A stretch of DNA of 43,033 nt from an uncultured Erysipelotrichaceae bacterium. Its GTDB lineage: Bacteria > Bacillota_I > Bacilli_A > Erysipelotrichales > Erysipelotrichaceae. Below the pieces are notes generated by a model. It was not told the DNA's origin and searched no databases. It was given only the letters and a program-made list of their open reading frames with translations. The position numbers and the translations under genes are program-made. Shown here piece by piece: positions 1-8,447 of this stretch (positions are counted from its first letter, which is position 1; each line of letters opens with the position of its first letter). The stretch covers positions 1-43,033 of the forward strand of contig CADBMV010000090.1 of NCBI GenBank assembly GCA_902795865.1, read 5' to 3'.

Positions 1-1059
1 GGCTGTGGTAAAATGGGCAAATATCTAATGCGCTATGGCATTGAAAAAGGTGCAGAATTAGTTGGAGCATTTGATGTTAATCCAGAAATAATTGGAAAAG
101 ATGTTTCTGTTGTGATTGGTGATGGATACCCTGAAGTAGGAATAAAGATTGACGATGCAAAAGATGCTGAAAATTTATTAGCACAAATGAAACCAGATGT
201 ATGTATCGTAGCAACTAGAAGTACTGTTGCAGAGATTGCAGACATTTATAGAATCTGTGCAAAACTAGGAATAAATGCAATTTCAACATGTGAAGAAGCA
301 TTATATCCTTGGAACTCATCTCCTGCTTTAACTGCAGAATTAGATGAGCTTGCAAAAGCTGGAAACTGTACGCTAACAGGTGTTGGTTATTGTGATTTAT
401 ATTGGGGCACAATGGTTACTAACTTCATGGGTGCTCAAGCTAATGTTACAAAGATCGTTGGATCATCATGGTATAACGTTGAAGATTATGGTATTGCTTT
501 AGCAGAAGGACATGGAGCTGGTTTAACTATTGAAGAATTCAATAAAACTATTGGTGCTTATAATGATTATTCTTCACAAGATTTAAAGAAAGCAGTTGAA
601 TCTGGTGAATATGTACCATCATATATGTGGAATCAAAATGGTTGGTTATGTTCAAAACTAGGTTTACATGTTAAATCACAAGTTCAAAAATGTGTTCCTA
701 CAACATGGCCAACAGACTTAGAAAGTTCAACATTAGGATTTACTGTTAAAGCTGGTAATGCTACAGGAATGAGAGCTATCGTTACTACTGAAACTCAAGA
801 AGGTATAACACTTGAAACAGAATGTGTTGGTAAAGTTTATGCACCAGAAGAATTTGATAAAAATGAATGGACACTATATGGTGAACCAGAGTCATCTCTA
901 GTATGTAACAAGCCAGCAACTGTAGAATTAACATGTGCAAACATCATTAATAGAATTCCTCAATTAATTGATGCACCTAGTGGTTATGTAACAACTGATA
1001 AATTCCCTTACAATATATATTGCATTAAACCACTAAATGAATATGTTAAAACAAAGTAA
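1..1059 (+). CDS. NAD(P)-dependent dehydrogenase, 2,4-diaminopentanoate dehydrogenase-like (5' partial)
   Basis: The reading frame is open from base 1, and its first codons give GCGKMG, the end of a glycine-rich dinucleotide-binding loop. The true start therefore lies upstream of the window, and the ATG at 13 is only an internal Met. The following residues (GAFDVNPEIIGKDV) fit a Rossmann fold of the DapB-N type. The overall length and the C-terminal half resemble the 2,4-diaminopentanoate dehydrogenase family, which in clostridia oxidises 2,4-diaminopentanoate during ornithine fermentation. Substrate is inferred from family resemblance only; another amine or amino-acid dehydrogenase is possible. 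The gene ends before a strong intrinsic terminator at 1081-1125, so it is the last gene of its transcript. Cytosolic; no membrane segment is visible. Confidence 0.6.
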   Translation, partial: GCGKMGKYLMRYGIEKGAELVGAFDVNPEIIGKDVSVVIGDGYPEVGIKIDDAKDAENLLAQMKPDVCIVATRSTVAEIADIYRICAKLGINAISTCEEALYPWNSSPALTAELDELAKAGNCTLTGVGYCDLYWGTMVTNFMGAQANVTKIVGSSWYNVEDYGIALAEGHGAGLTIEEFNKTIGAYNDYSSQDLKKAVESGEYVPSYMWNQNGWLCSKLGLHVKSQVQKCVPTTWPTDLESSTLGFTVKAGNATGMRAIVTTETQEGITLETECVGKVYAPEEFDKNEWTLYGEPESSLVCNKPATVELTCANIINRIPQLIDAPSGYVTTDKFPYNIYCIKPLNEYVKTK

Positions 1060-1080
1060 TAAATTATAATTATGCAGAAA

Positions 1081-1125
1081 AAAGAGTTGTAGATCAATAA
1101 TTGTGTCTACAACTCTTTTATTATT
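1081..1125 (+). terminator. Rho-independent terminator of the dehydrogenase gene
   Basis: A perfect 13-bp inverted repeat (AAAGAGTTGTAGA, 1081-1093, with TCTACAACTCTTT, 1106-1118) encloses a 12-base loop and is followed by a T-rich tail. Confidence 0.85.
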
Positions 1126-1145
1126 TTGATAAATTACTATAAAAA

Positions 1146-1171
1146 TTAAAAAAGCCTTATTTTAAGGCTTT
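1146..1171 (-). terminator. Terminator of the tRNA-Ile/tRNA-Ala transcript
   Basis: A 9-bp inverted repeat (AAAGCCTTA at 1151-1159, TAAGGCTTT at 1163-1171) with a 3-base loop. Read on the minus strand it is followed by a T-rich run. It lies just 3' of tRNA-Ala, in the right orientation to end the tRNA transcript. Confidence 0.8.
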
Positions 1172-1184
1172 CTGAAGCGATAAA

Positions 1185-1260
1185 TGGTGGAGAATAGGGG
1201 ATTCGAACCCCTGACCCCTTGCTTGCAAAGCAAGTGCTCTCCCAACTGAGCTAATTCCCC
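1185..1260 (-). tRNA. tRNA-Ala (anticodon UGC)
   Basis: Read on the minus strand, this 76-base gene begins GGGGAATTAGCTCAG and has the D-loop GGGAGAGC, a 5-bp anticodon stem CTTGC/GCAAG around TTTGCAA (anticodon TGC), the T-loop GGTTCGAATCC, and an encoded CCA end. It is the second gene of a tRNA pair, 5 bases after tRNA-Ile. A tRNA-Ile(GAU)/tRNA-Ala(UGC) pair is often found in rRNA spacers, but no rRNA lies within the 1.2 kb visible on either side here. Confidence 0.97.
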
Positions 1261-1265
1261 ATAAA

Positions 1266-1342
1266 TGGTGGGCCTGATAAGACTTGAACTTGCGACCTCG
1301 CCCTTATCAGGGGCGCGCTCTAACCACCTGAGCTACAGGCCC
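1266..1342 (-). tRNA. tRNA-Ile (anticodon GAU)
   Basis: On the minus strand this is a 77-base gene. Its acceptor stem GGGCCTG pairs with CAGGCCC, followed by discriminator A and an encoded CCA. The anticodon loop CTGATAA carries anticodon GAT, and the T-arm has GTTCAAGTC. It is the first gene of a two-tRNA transcript driven by the promoter at 1364-1392. Confidence 0.97.
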
Positions 1343-1363
1343 ATAAATCTTTGTTGCTTATTT

Positions 1364-1392
1364 ATTCTACTAAAAACCTATATCAATGTCAA
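1364..1392 (-). promoter_or_regulatory. Promoter of the tRNA-Ile/tRNA-Ala operon
   Basis: On the minus strand there is a consensus -35 TTGACA (1387-1392), a 17-bp spacer, and a -10 TAGAAT (1364-1369). The -10 lies about 22 bases before the mature 5' end of tRNA-Ile. It is the best sigma-A promoter in the window, as expected for a stable RNA. Confidence 0.85.
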
Positions 1393-1425
1393 TTATATAT
1401 ATTAAATATATTTTATTTTAATTCC

Positions 1426-1454
1426 TTGTCTTATTAGTGATTTTAGAGTATAGT
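1426..1454 (+). promoter_or_regulatory. Promoter of the secreted-protein gene at 1469
   Basis: -35 TTGTCT (1426-1431), a 17-bp spacer, and -10 TATAGT (1449-1454). Only 14 bases separate the -10 from the ATG at 1469, so the untranslated leader would be about 7-8 bases with no Shine-Dalgarno sequence. It is arranged back to back with the tRNA promoter. Confidence 0.6.
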
Positions 1455-1468
1455 AGTAATTACCCACT

Positions 1469-2131
1469 ATGAAAAAAGTTTTGGTATGTTTATTAAGTAT
1501 GTTTATGATGATAATGCTTACGGGATTTACCTTTTTTGATGATGAAAATCAAGATTCTTTTGATATAGATAATCTTTATGATTACCAAAAAGAATTTAAA
1601 ACAGAGGAGTTAAGTGTTTGTTCAATGAACAGCGCTAAGACATACATGGATTATCGTATGACTACTTTAGTTTCATCTAAGCAATATCAATTTTTAAACT
1701 ATGAATGTACCGTAGATACAAAGACTGGCTTTTTATATGATGAAGAAGGATTTATTGCGGTAGCTTTAGGTTCTTATTATGGAGAAATTGGAGACAGGTT
1801 TTATTTCACTTTAGATTCTGGGGTAGTATTACCTTTAGTTAAAGGTGAAGAAAAGGCTGATGAAGATACAGACTCTAGTGGTTGCTACCACACACTAGAT
1901 GGTAGTGTTATTGAATTCGTAATTGATAGTGATTATGCATCTAATTATTTCTTCTCTAATGGAAATGGTTTAGTTTTAAATGGTAACTATAATAACTATT
2001 CATTGTTTAGTGGAAGTGTAGTTAAAGTTGAGAAAGTACTAGATGAAAAAAATGAAAAGCTAGTGAGTTATAAAGCGGAGGATATTACTCCAGTAAACAT
2101 TGATATGTTTAATTATGCTTCAGGTTATTAA
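1469..2131 (+). CDS. Secreted or membrane-anchored protein of unknown function
   Basis: The 220-residue protein starts with a typical signal peptide: MKKVL followed by a hydrophobic stretch to about residue 23. It lacks a Cys-containing lipobox, so it is probably secreted or held by an uncleaved N-terminal anchor. The rest is acidic and rich in Asp, Tyr, Ser and Asn, with no Cys cluster and no catalytic motif I recognise. The gene is monocistronic: it has its own promoter at 1426-1454 and a terminator starting at its stop codon. Translation probably starts on a very short leader without a Shine-Dalgarno site. Function unknown; an extracytoplasmic beta-rich domain is a guess from composition only. 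Confidence 0.7.
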   Translation: MKKVLVCLLSMFMMIMLTGFTFFDDENQDSFDIDNLYDYQKEFKTEELSVCSMNSAKTYMDYRMTTLVSSKQYQFLNYECTVDTKTGFLYDEEGFIAVALGSYYGEIGDRFYFTLDSGVVLPLVKGEEKADEDTDSSGCYHTLDGSVIEFVIDSDYASNYFFSNGNGLVLNGNYNNYSLFSGSVVKVEKVLDEKNEKLVSYKAEDITPVNIDMFNYASGY

Positions 2132-2156
2132 GGTCGTATGACCTTTTCTTTTTTAA
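2130..2156 (+). terminator. Terminator after the secreted-protein gene
   Basis: AAGGTC (2130-2135), loop GTAT, GACCTT (2140-2145), then TTCTTTTTT. The stem begins at the last base of the stop codon. The tail ends 4 bases before the next ATG (2160), so the downstream GNAT gene is expressed either by read-through or from a promoter I could not identify. Confidence 0.7.
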
Positions 2157-2159
2157 GTT

Positions 2160-2645
2160 ATGTTAAGTATTAGAAAAACAAAATTAGTTGATTTGGATGA
2201 ATTAAAACTTGTTTTTGATTATGCAAGAAATACTATGAGAGAAAATGGTAATCCAACTCAATGGGGAAGTGATAGACCAGGAATTAATTTGATAATAAAT
2301 GATATTAATAATGGTGAATCATATGTTGTTGAAAACGATGGTGAAATAGTTGCTACTTTTGCGTGCATTGAAGGAATAGAACCTACATATATTGATATAG
2401 ATGGAAAATGGTTAAATGATGATGAATATCTTACGATTCATCGAATTGCTTCTAATGGTAAAGTTAAGGGTATCTTTGATTTTGTGATTGATTATGTATC
2501 TAACATGAACAAAGATATTAGAATAGATACACACGCAGATAACGCAACCATGAAACATTTAATTGAGAAGAATGGTTTTATTGAGTGTGGAATAATAGTT
2601 GTTGATGATGGCACTAAGAGAATAGCTTATCAGAAAACGATATAA
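2160..2645 (+). CDS. GNAT-family N-acetyltransferase
   Basis: A 161-residue protein that fits the length and layout of a single-domain GCN5-related acetyltransferase using acetyl-CoA. It has an N-terminal strand-helix (MLSIRKTKLVDLDELKLV), a central beta strand (VVENDGEIVATFAC), and the typical C-terminal segment in which a helix (NATMKHLIEKNGF) is followed by a beta strand. The substrate cannot be read from the sequence. The ATG at 2160 directly follows a terminator tail and has no Shine-Dalgarno sequence. The gene lies 8 bases upstream of the preferred miaA start and may share its transcript. Confidence 0.8.
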   Translation: MLSIRKTKLVDLDELKLVFDYARNTMRENGNPTQWGSDRPGINLIINDINNGESYVVENDGEIVATFACIEGIEPTYIDIDGKWLNDDEYLTIHRIASNGKVKGIFDFVIDYVSNMNKDIRIDTHADNATMKHLIEKNGFIECGIIVVDDGTKRIAYQKTI

Positions 2646-2653
2646 TAGTGTAT

Positions 2654-3538
2654 ATGCAGAAAGTTTTGGCTATAGTTGGTCCAACAGCAGTAGGAAAGAC
2701 ATCATTTGGAATAGAATGTGCCAATCTTTTTAATGGTGAAATTATATCTGGTGATTCTATACAAATATATAAAGGTTTAGATATTGGTAGTGCTAAACCA
2801 AATAAAAAAGAATTAAGTGAAGCTAAACATTATTTAATTGATATTAAGAAAGCTAATGATAATTATAGTGTTAAACAATTTCAAGATTTATCAAGAGAAT
2901 ATATAAATAAGATTAGTAATGATAATAAGCTTCCAATTATTGTAGGAGGTACAGGTTTATATATAAAAGCCGCTTTATATGATTATGTATTTTTTGATGA
3001 AGATAGTAAAGATAATCAATATGAAGATCTTACAAATGAGCAATTATATAATCTCTTAAAAGATAAAGATCCAAAAGCATTAGAAAAGATACACATCAAT
3101 AACAGAAAAAGATTAATTAGAGCTTTAAATATTTATGAAAAACATGATAAAGGTATTTCAGAAATTAAGGATAGTCAAAAACACAAACCAATATATGATT
3201 GTTTAATAATTGGTTTAACTTGTGATAGAGAAGAATTATATAAAAGAATTGATGATCGAGTTGATAAAATGATTGAAGAAGGTCTATTAAAAGAAATAGA
3301 AGGATTATTAAATGAAGGTATTACTTTTAATAACCAATCTATGCAAGCAATAGGTTATAAAGAGTTTAAAGATTATTTTGAAAATAATAAAACTTTAGAA
3401 GAAGTAATAGAAGACATTAAAAGAAATTCAAGGCATTTTGCGAAAAGACAATACACATTCTTTAATAATCAATTAGATGTAAAATGGTTTACTAATAAGG
3501 ATGACGCATTATTAGAGGTTAAGAAATGGTTGATTTAA
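2654..3538 (+). CDS. miaA: tRNA dimethylallyltransferase (isopentenyl-tRNA transferase)
   Basis: MiaA transfers a dimethylallyl group from DMAPP to N6 of adenosine 37 in tRNAs that read UNN codons. The P-loop GPTAVGKT is at residues 8-15, followed by the MiaA signatures SGDSIQIYKGLDIGSAKP and GGTGLYIKA, and a C-terminal QAIGYKE and KRQYTFF region. At 294 residues it is full length. I prefer the ATG at 2654, because family members begin a few residues before the P-loop; a GTG at 2648 would add two residues. The gene overlaps tcdA by 13 bases, which suggests translational coupling. A TATAAT formed by the end of the upstream gene (2641-2646) lies 7 bases before the ATG. Confidence 0.95.
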   Translation: MQKVLAIVGPTAVGKTSFGIECANLFNGEIISGDSIQIYKGLDIGSAKPNKKELSEAKHYLIDIKKANDNYSVKQFQDLSREYINKISNDNKLPIIVGGTGLYIKAALYDYVFFDEDSKDNQYEDLTNEQLYNLLKDKDPKALEKIHINNRKRLIRALNIYEKHDKGISEIKDSQKHKPIYDCLIIGLTCDREELYKRIDDRVDKMIEEGLLKEIEGLLNEGITFNNQSMQAIGYKEFKDYFENNKTLEEVIEDIKRNSRHFAKRQYTFFNNQLDVKWFTNKDDALLEVKKWLI

Positions 3539-4230
3539 GTCGTATTGAATATTTAGTTGGTAAAGATAAGATAAATCTTTTAAAGAAGAAGAAAGTTTTA
3601 GTATGCGGTGTAGGTGGCGTTGGATCTTTTGTGGTTGAAGCGTTATGTAGATCAGGATTAGGTTATATTACATTGCTTGATTATGATGTTGTAGAGAAAT
3701 CAAATTTAAATAGACAATTGATGACTGATAAAAATAATATTGGCGAAAATAAAGCTGAAGTATTAAAAAGAAGAGTTGAGAATATTAGCGATTGTAAAGT
3801 TGATGTGATTAATTGTTTTATCGATGAAAACTTTGAATTAGATAAGAAATATGATTATGTAATAGATTGTATAGATACTTTAACAAGTAAATTTACATTA
3901 GTAAAAAAATGTCATGAAGCTAATATTCCTGTTTTGTCTTCTTTAGGTAGTGCTAAAAGAATAAAGCCAGATAATATTAAACTAACTACTTTAGATAAAA
4001 CAAGAAACGATCCTTTAGCTAAAGCATTTAGAAAAATAGTAAAAGATGAAAATTATAAACATAAAATAGAAGTAGTATTTGTGGATAGTCCTGCTATAAA
4101 GACAAGTGTTGTGAAACAAGGAAACACCAATAAAGAAAAATATCCTTTAGGTTCAAGTGTTTTTGTGGTGGGTAGTGTTGGATTATATATTGCTTCAATT
4201 GTATTTGAAAGATTAATCGGAGGAAAATAA
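3526..4230 (+). CDS. tcdA: tRNA threonylcarbamoyladenosine dehydratase (TcdA, ThiF/MoeB/HesA fold)
   Basis: TcdA uses ATP to dehydrate and cyclise t6A37 into ct6A37 in ANN-decoding tRNAs. The E1-like nucleotide-binding site is visible as GVGGVGSFVVEALCRSG (about residues 28-44), followed by LLDYDVVEKSNLNRQL, in which the conserved Asp, Asn and Arg contact ATP, and the VIDCIDT segment. The length of 234 is slightly short for the family. The start lies inside the end of miaA (13-base overlap), so two anticodon-loop position 37 modification enzymes are translated together. Other ThiF-like adenylating enzymes are the alternative, but the TcdA-type sequence and tRNA-modification neighbour favour this call. 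Confidence 0.87.
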   Translation: MVDLSRIEYLVGKDKINLLKKKKVLVCGVGGVGSFVVEALCRSGLGYITLLDYDVVEKSNLNRQLMTDKNNIGENKAEVLKRRVENISDCKVDVINCFIDENFELDKKYDYVIDCIDTLTSKFTLVKKCHEANIPVLSSLGSAKRIKPDNIKLTTLDKTRNDPLAKAFRKIVKDENYKHKIEVVFVDSPAIKTSVVKQGNTNKEKYPLGSSVFVVGSVGLYIASIVFERLIGGK

Positions 4231-5922
4231 ATGAAATTTAGTGAATTTAAGTATGAACATTTAAATTATGAAGATTTGAAAAAAGAATTTGAAGACTATT
4301 TAGAAAAACTTAGAAAATGTGATAATCCTAAAGATTTTTTAGAAGTGTTTGAAGAAATAAATGTTTTTAGAGGTCATATTCAATCAATGAGTACTATTTG
4401 TTCAATCAGACATTCAATTAATACTGCTGATGAATATTATGATAAAGAAAATGAGTATTGGGATAATACTTATCCTTTACTACAAGAATATGAAGTGACT
4501 TTAGGAAAGATTCTATTAGAGTGTCCATTTAAAGATGAACTAAACATTCCTAAACCGTATTATTTAATGGCTGAAAATTCTTTAAAGTCATTTTCACCAG
4601 AAATAATTGAAGATCTTCAAGAAGAAAATAAATTATCTACCGAATATGGAAAATTAAAATCAAGCGCAAGAATTGAATTTGAAGGTGAGATATATAATTT
4701 ATCTTCAATTGCAGTGAAGATGAATGATGATGATAGAAATATTAGAAGACAAGCAACTAAAGCTTTTATGAAATTCTATGAAGATAATGAAGAAAAATTT
4801 GATGATATCTATGATAAGTTAGTTAAGGTTAGAGACAGAATTGCTAAGAAACTAGGATATGAAAACTTTATTCCTTTAGGATATATAAGAATGAATAGAT
4901 TTGATTATGATCAAAAGATGGTTGAAAACTATCGTAATCAAGTTATTAAGGATATAGTTCCATTAACAGTAGAATTAAGAAAAAGACAAGCTAAAAGAAT
5001 TGAAGTTGATAGGCTAGAAGCATATGATGTAAATTATAATTTTAAAACTGGTAATCCCAAACCACATGGTGATATAGATGAGCTAGTAGCTGCAGCTTTA
5101 AAGATGTATTCAGAAATGTCTCAAGAGACTAGAGATTTCTTTAAGATGATGAGCGAACAAGAATTATTTGATCTACCTACTAGACCTAATAAAGAGATGG
5201 GTGGATACTGTACAAGCATCTATGATTATAAAGTTCCATTTATTTTTTCAAATTCAAATGGTACAGCTGCCGATGTAGATACTTTAACTCATGAAGCAGG
5301 ACATGCGTTCCAATCATATTGCACAATGAAGAATGTAACAATACCAGATCTTTGTTTCCCTACAATGGAATCTGCAGAGATAAATTCAATGTCTATGGAA
5401 TTTTTTGCACATCCATGGTCACATCTATTCTTTAAAGAAGATAGCGATAAATATCATTTCTTGCATATAGCTGATTCAGTATTGTTTTTACCATATGGAT
5501 GTTTAGTGGATCATTTCCAACATGAAGTATATGCAAATCCTAATATGACAAGTCAAGAAAGAAAGAGTTGTTGGAGAAAACTAGAAAAGATTTATAAACC
5601 AGATATTAATTATGATGAATTCCCTCTACTTGAAAAAGGAGGATACTTCTATAGACAGGGTCATATTTTCCAATCACCTTTCTATTACATTGATTATACT
5701 TTAGCTCAAGTATGTGCTTTACAATTCTATGTGAGAATACTAAATAACGATGAAAACGCATGGAAAGATTATGTGCATATATGTGAACTAGGTGGAACTA
5801 AGACCTTTACAGAAATTGTAAAGGAAGCAAATTTAAAAGTTCCTTTCGAAGATGGATGTTTAACTGATGTAGCTATAAAAATAAAAGAAGAATTAGATAA
5901 AATTGACGATAGTTCTTTATAG
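4231..5922 (+). CDS. M3-family oligoendopeptidase (PepF/thimet-like zinc peptidase)
   Basis: A cytosolic zinc metallopeptidase that cleaves oligopeptides. The zinc motif HEAGH is at residues 354-358. The third ligand region (PTMESAEINSMSMEF) follows about 25 residues later, and the substrate-binding segment FPLLEKGGYFYRQGHIF lies towards the C-terminus. At 563 residues it is close to the 560-600 residues of the M3 clade found in clostridia and related Firmicutes. A strong Shine-Dalgarno GGAGG precedes the ATG, which directly follows the tcdA stop codon. No signal peptide. The function in peptide recycling is inferred from the family. Confidence 0.93.
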   Translation: MKFSEFKYEHLNYEDLKKEFEDYLEKLRKCDNPKDFLEVFEEINVFRGHIQSMSTICSIRHSINTADEYYDKENEYWDNTYPLLQEYEVTLGKILLECPFKDELNIPKPYYLMAENSLKSFSPEIIEDLQEENKLSTEYGKLKSSARIEFEGEIYNLSSIAVKMNDDDRNIRRQATKAFMKFYEDNEEKFDDIYDKLVKVRDRIAKKLGYENFIPLGYIRMNRFDYDQKMVENYRNQVIKDIVPLTVELRKRQAKRIEVDRLEAYDVNYNFKTGNPKPHGDIDELVAAALKMYSEMSQETRDFFKMMSEQELFDLPTRPNKEMGGYCTSIYDYKVPFIFSNSNGTAADVDTLTHEAGHAFQSYCTMKNVTIPDLCFPTMESAEINSMSMEFFAHPWSHLFFKEDSDKYHFLHIADSVLFLPYGCLVDHFQHEVYANPNMTSQERKSCWRKLEKIYKPDINYDEFPLLEKGGYFYRQGHIFQSPFYYIDYTLAQVCALQFYVRILNNDENAWKDYVHICELGGTKTFTEIVKEANLKVPFEDGCLTDVAIKIKEELDKIDDSSL

Positions 5923-5931
5923 GAGGTACTT

Positions 5932-7590
5932 ATGAGTTTTGTAGCAAAAATTACTAATTTAAATAATAGAGAAATATCTTTTGAAGATGGAGAAGTATTA
6001 GAAAGTGTTTTAAAAAAGATTGAGAACGAATTAGATTATCCAGTTTATTTGGCTAAGCTTGATAACGCATATAGAGCTTTAACCCACAAAATGTCACATG
6101 ATTGTGAAGTAGAGTTTTTAGATTTAAGAAATCAGCAAGCTTGGCTTGTTTACCAAAACTCTTTGATTCTTATATTTATTAAAGCAGTACATGATGTACT
6201 AGGTAAAAATGTTTTAGTTACTGTAAATAATTCTTTGAATAAAGGTTTATATATCACTTCTAATCATAAGTTTACTAGCGAAGATATTGATAATGTGAAA
6301 AAGAGAATGAATGAATTAGTTAAGATGAATTTGCCTATTATTAAGGAACACTTAACTAAAGAAGGTGTAAGAAAATTAGCTCGTAAACAAAAATTAGATG
6401 AAGCAGTTAAATTAGTTAACAGTATTACTAATATTGATGATGTAGAAATATATTCACTAGATGATGAAGTACAAATATTCTATAACTTATTAGTTCCTTC
6501 AACTTCATATATCAAACATTTTGAAATAACTAGTTATCGTAATGGTTTGGTTTTAAGATATCCTCATCCAGCTAATCCAATTGAAGTAGCTCCATATGAG
6601 GAGCAAGAGCTTCTTTATAATGCATTTTCTGAAGCTACTAAATGGGGACAACTCACAAATATTAATTTTGTGTGTGACTTAAATGAGAAAATTATTAACG
6701 AAGATATTGATGATGTCTTTTTAATGCAAGAAGCACTACATGAAAAAAAGATTGGTGATATTGCGGATATGATCAAAGATAAAAAAGCAAGAGTTGTCTT
6801 AATATGTGGACCTAGTTCTTCAGGTAAGACAACATTTGCGAAAAGATTGTGTATTCAATTAAGAGTTAATGGTTTTAAGACATTATATATGGGTACTGAT
6901 GATTATTATAAAGAACTTGAAGAAAGAATTTATGATGAAAATGGTGAACCAGATTTAGAAAGTATAAAAGCTATTGATACTAGATTATTTATGAATAATA
7001 TAAATGATTTATTAGAAGGTAAAGAAGTTGATTTACCTCGATATGATTTTGGAAGTGCTTCTAAAAAATATGGTGAGCGTTTTACTAAACTTGATAAGAA
7101 TCAGATTATTGTGATTGAAGGTATTCATGGTATGAATGATGAATTAACTGAAACTATTGATGATTCATTAAAATTCAAAATTTATATCTCACCATTTACT
7201 CCTATTTCTATTGATCATCACAATCGTATATCTACTACTGATGCAAGATTGATAAGAAGACTTGTAAGAGATCATAAGTTTAGAAACGCTCCTGCACAAC
7301 AAACTATCAATATGTGGTCAAAAGTAAGAGCTTCAGAAGATGCAAATATATTCCCATATAATTCAAAAGCTGATGTTTTCTTTAATTCAAATTGTATTTA
7401 TGAATATGCAGTATTAAAGAAGTATGCAGAACCATTATTAAAAAGAATTAATAGAAATGAAAAAGAATATGCTGAAGCACAAAGACTATTAAGTTTCTTA
7501 AAGTATTTTGATCCTATCTATGATGATTCATATATACCTAACAACTCTATTATTAGAGAATTCATTGGAGGCTCTGTAATAGTTAAATAG
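5932..7590 (+). CDS. TGS-domain nucleoside (uridine-kinase-like) kinase
   Basis: The 552-residue protein has three parts. An N-terminal TGS-like domain covers about residues 1-65. A middle region resembles the second additional domain of threonyl-tRNA synthetase. The C-terminal kinase is of the phosphoribulokinase/uridine kinase family, with P-loop GPSSSGKTT at residues 293-301 and the strand motif KTLYMGTDDYY typical of uridine kinases. The expected reaction is ATP-dependent phosphorylation of a nucleoside. The ThrRS-like N-terminal half suggests a regulatory or RNA-related input, but this is inferred. A good AGGAGG Shine-Dalgarno lies before the ATG, 9 bases after the peptidase gene. Confidence 0.88.
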   Translation: MSFVAKITNLNNREISFEDGEVLESVLKKIENELDYPVYLAKLDNAYRALTHKMSHDCEVEFLDLRNQQAWLVYQNSLILIFIKAVHDVLGKNVLVTVNNSLNKGLYITSNHKFTSEDIDNVKKRMNELVKMNLPIIKEHLTKEGVRKLARKQKLDEAVKLVNSITNIDDVEIYSLDDEVQIFYNLLVPSTSYIKHFEITSYRNGLVLRYPHPANPIEVAPYEEQELLYNAFSEATKWGQLTNINFVCDLNEKIINEDIDDVFLMQEALHEKKIGDIADMIKDKKARVVLICGPSSSGKTTFAKRLCIQLRVNGFKTLYMGTDDYYKELEERIYDENGEPDLESIKAIDTRLFMNNINDLLEGKEVDLPRYDFGSASKKYGERFTKLDKNQIIVIEGIHGMNDELTETIDDSLKFKIYISPFTPISIDHHNRISTTDARLIRRLVRDHKFRNAPAQQTINMWSKVRASEDANIFPYNSKADVFFNSNCIYEYAVLKKYAEPLLKRINRNEKEYAEAQRLLSFLKYFDPIYDDSYIPNNSIIREFIGGSVIVK

Positions 7591-7593
7591 TTT

Positions 7594-8430
7594 ATGTCTA
7601 ATAGAAAATATATTGCAAGTATATTATTGATAGCTGCTACTTTGATGTGGGGCTTATCTTATTCAATACAAAGTATTTCTGCTAGTAGTCTAGGCACTTT
7701 TACCATTGTCTTTTTTAAAGGTGTTGGAGGTTTGTTTGTATTTCCATATTTGATTATTAAAAAGATTAAAATTGATAAACAAACTATAATAGGTGGTTTT
7801 TTAATTGGCGTTGTAGCTTTTCTTGGACTTGTATTTCAACAGATGGGTATAGAATTATCAACTGTTAGTAAAGCAAGTTTTATTACATCTTTATATATAA
7901 TAATTGTTCCAATACTAGAAATATTTAATGGTAAAAAACCTGCTAAGAAATTGTTTTTAGCAATCTTAATAGCTTTAATTGGTTTATATTTACTATGTTT
8001 TTCTGGTAATTATAGTTTTAATGTTGGAGATGTTTTGTTGCTTCTATGTTCGTTATTTTTTGCCTTTCAAATTATGTTTATTGATAAGTATTCAAGAATA
8101 AAAGATTCTTTAGCTTTAACTTTTGTTTCTCAAGGGACAATAAGTATACTTGCTTTTATTGTGATGCTTATAAAAGAAAGTCCTAATTTTGAAGTATTAG
8201 CAACACAAATCTTACCAATACTTTATATGGTGTTTATTGCAGGTATGATTGCTACAACCATTCAAATAGTTTTCCAAAAGGATTGTGGTCCAACTTTAGC
8301 TTCATTACTAATGAGTTTTGAATCTGTTTTTGGTGCTATCGGAGGATGGTTAATACTAAATCAAGTTTTATCTATCAAAGAGATAGTTGGTTGTATATTA
8401 GTTTTCATTGCGATCTTGATAGCTGAATAA
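7594..8430 (+). CDS. EamA/DMT-superfamily transporter
   Basis: A 278-residue integral membrane protein with about ten hydrophobic helices in two homologous halves, the usual layout of the drug/metabolite transporter superfamily. It starts with MWGLSYSIQSIS, close to the canonical EamA N-terminal motif, and the second half ends in a helix with the typical GGWLILNQ segment. The substrate is unknown; amino acids, nucleosides or drugs are all possible. Only 3 bases separate it from the kinase gene, and no Shine-Dalgarno site is seen, so it probably depends on the upstream transcript. A new promoter for the MarR gene begins just after its stop. Confidence 0.88.
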   Translation: MSNRKYIASILLIAATLMWGLSYSIQSISASSLGTFTIVFFKGVGGLFVFPYLIIKKIKIDKQTIIGGFLIGVVAFLGLVFQQMGIELSTVSKASFITSLYIIIVPILEIFNGKKPAKKLFLAILIALIGLYLLCFSGNYSFNVGDVLLLLCSLFFAFQIMFIDKYSRIKDSLALTFVSQGTISILAFIVMLIKESPNFEVLATQILPILYMVFIAGMIATTIQIVFQKDCGPTLASLLMSFESVFGAIGGWLILNQVLSIKEIVGCILVFIAILIAE

Positions 8431-8447
8431 AGATTAGTATTTGATTA

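Noticed and set aside
1185-1342. Part of an rRNA operon spacer (Ile-Ala tRNA pair)
   Set aside because: No 16S or 23S sequence flanks the pair. It has its own promoter and terminator and is surrounded by protein genes.
2641-2653. TATAAT 7 bases before the miaA ATG as a leaderless promoter
   Set aside because: It is formed by the last codons of the upstream gene and has no -35. I mention it but do not count it among the supported promoters.
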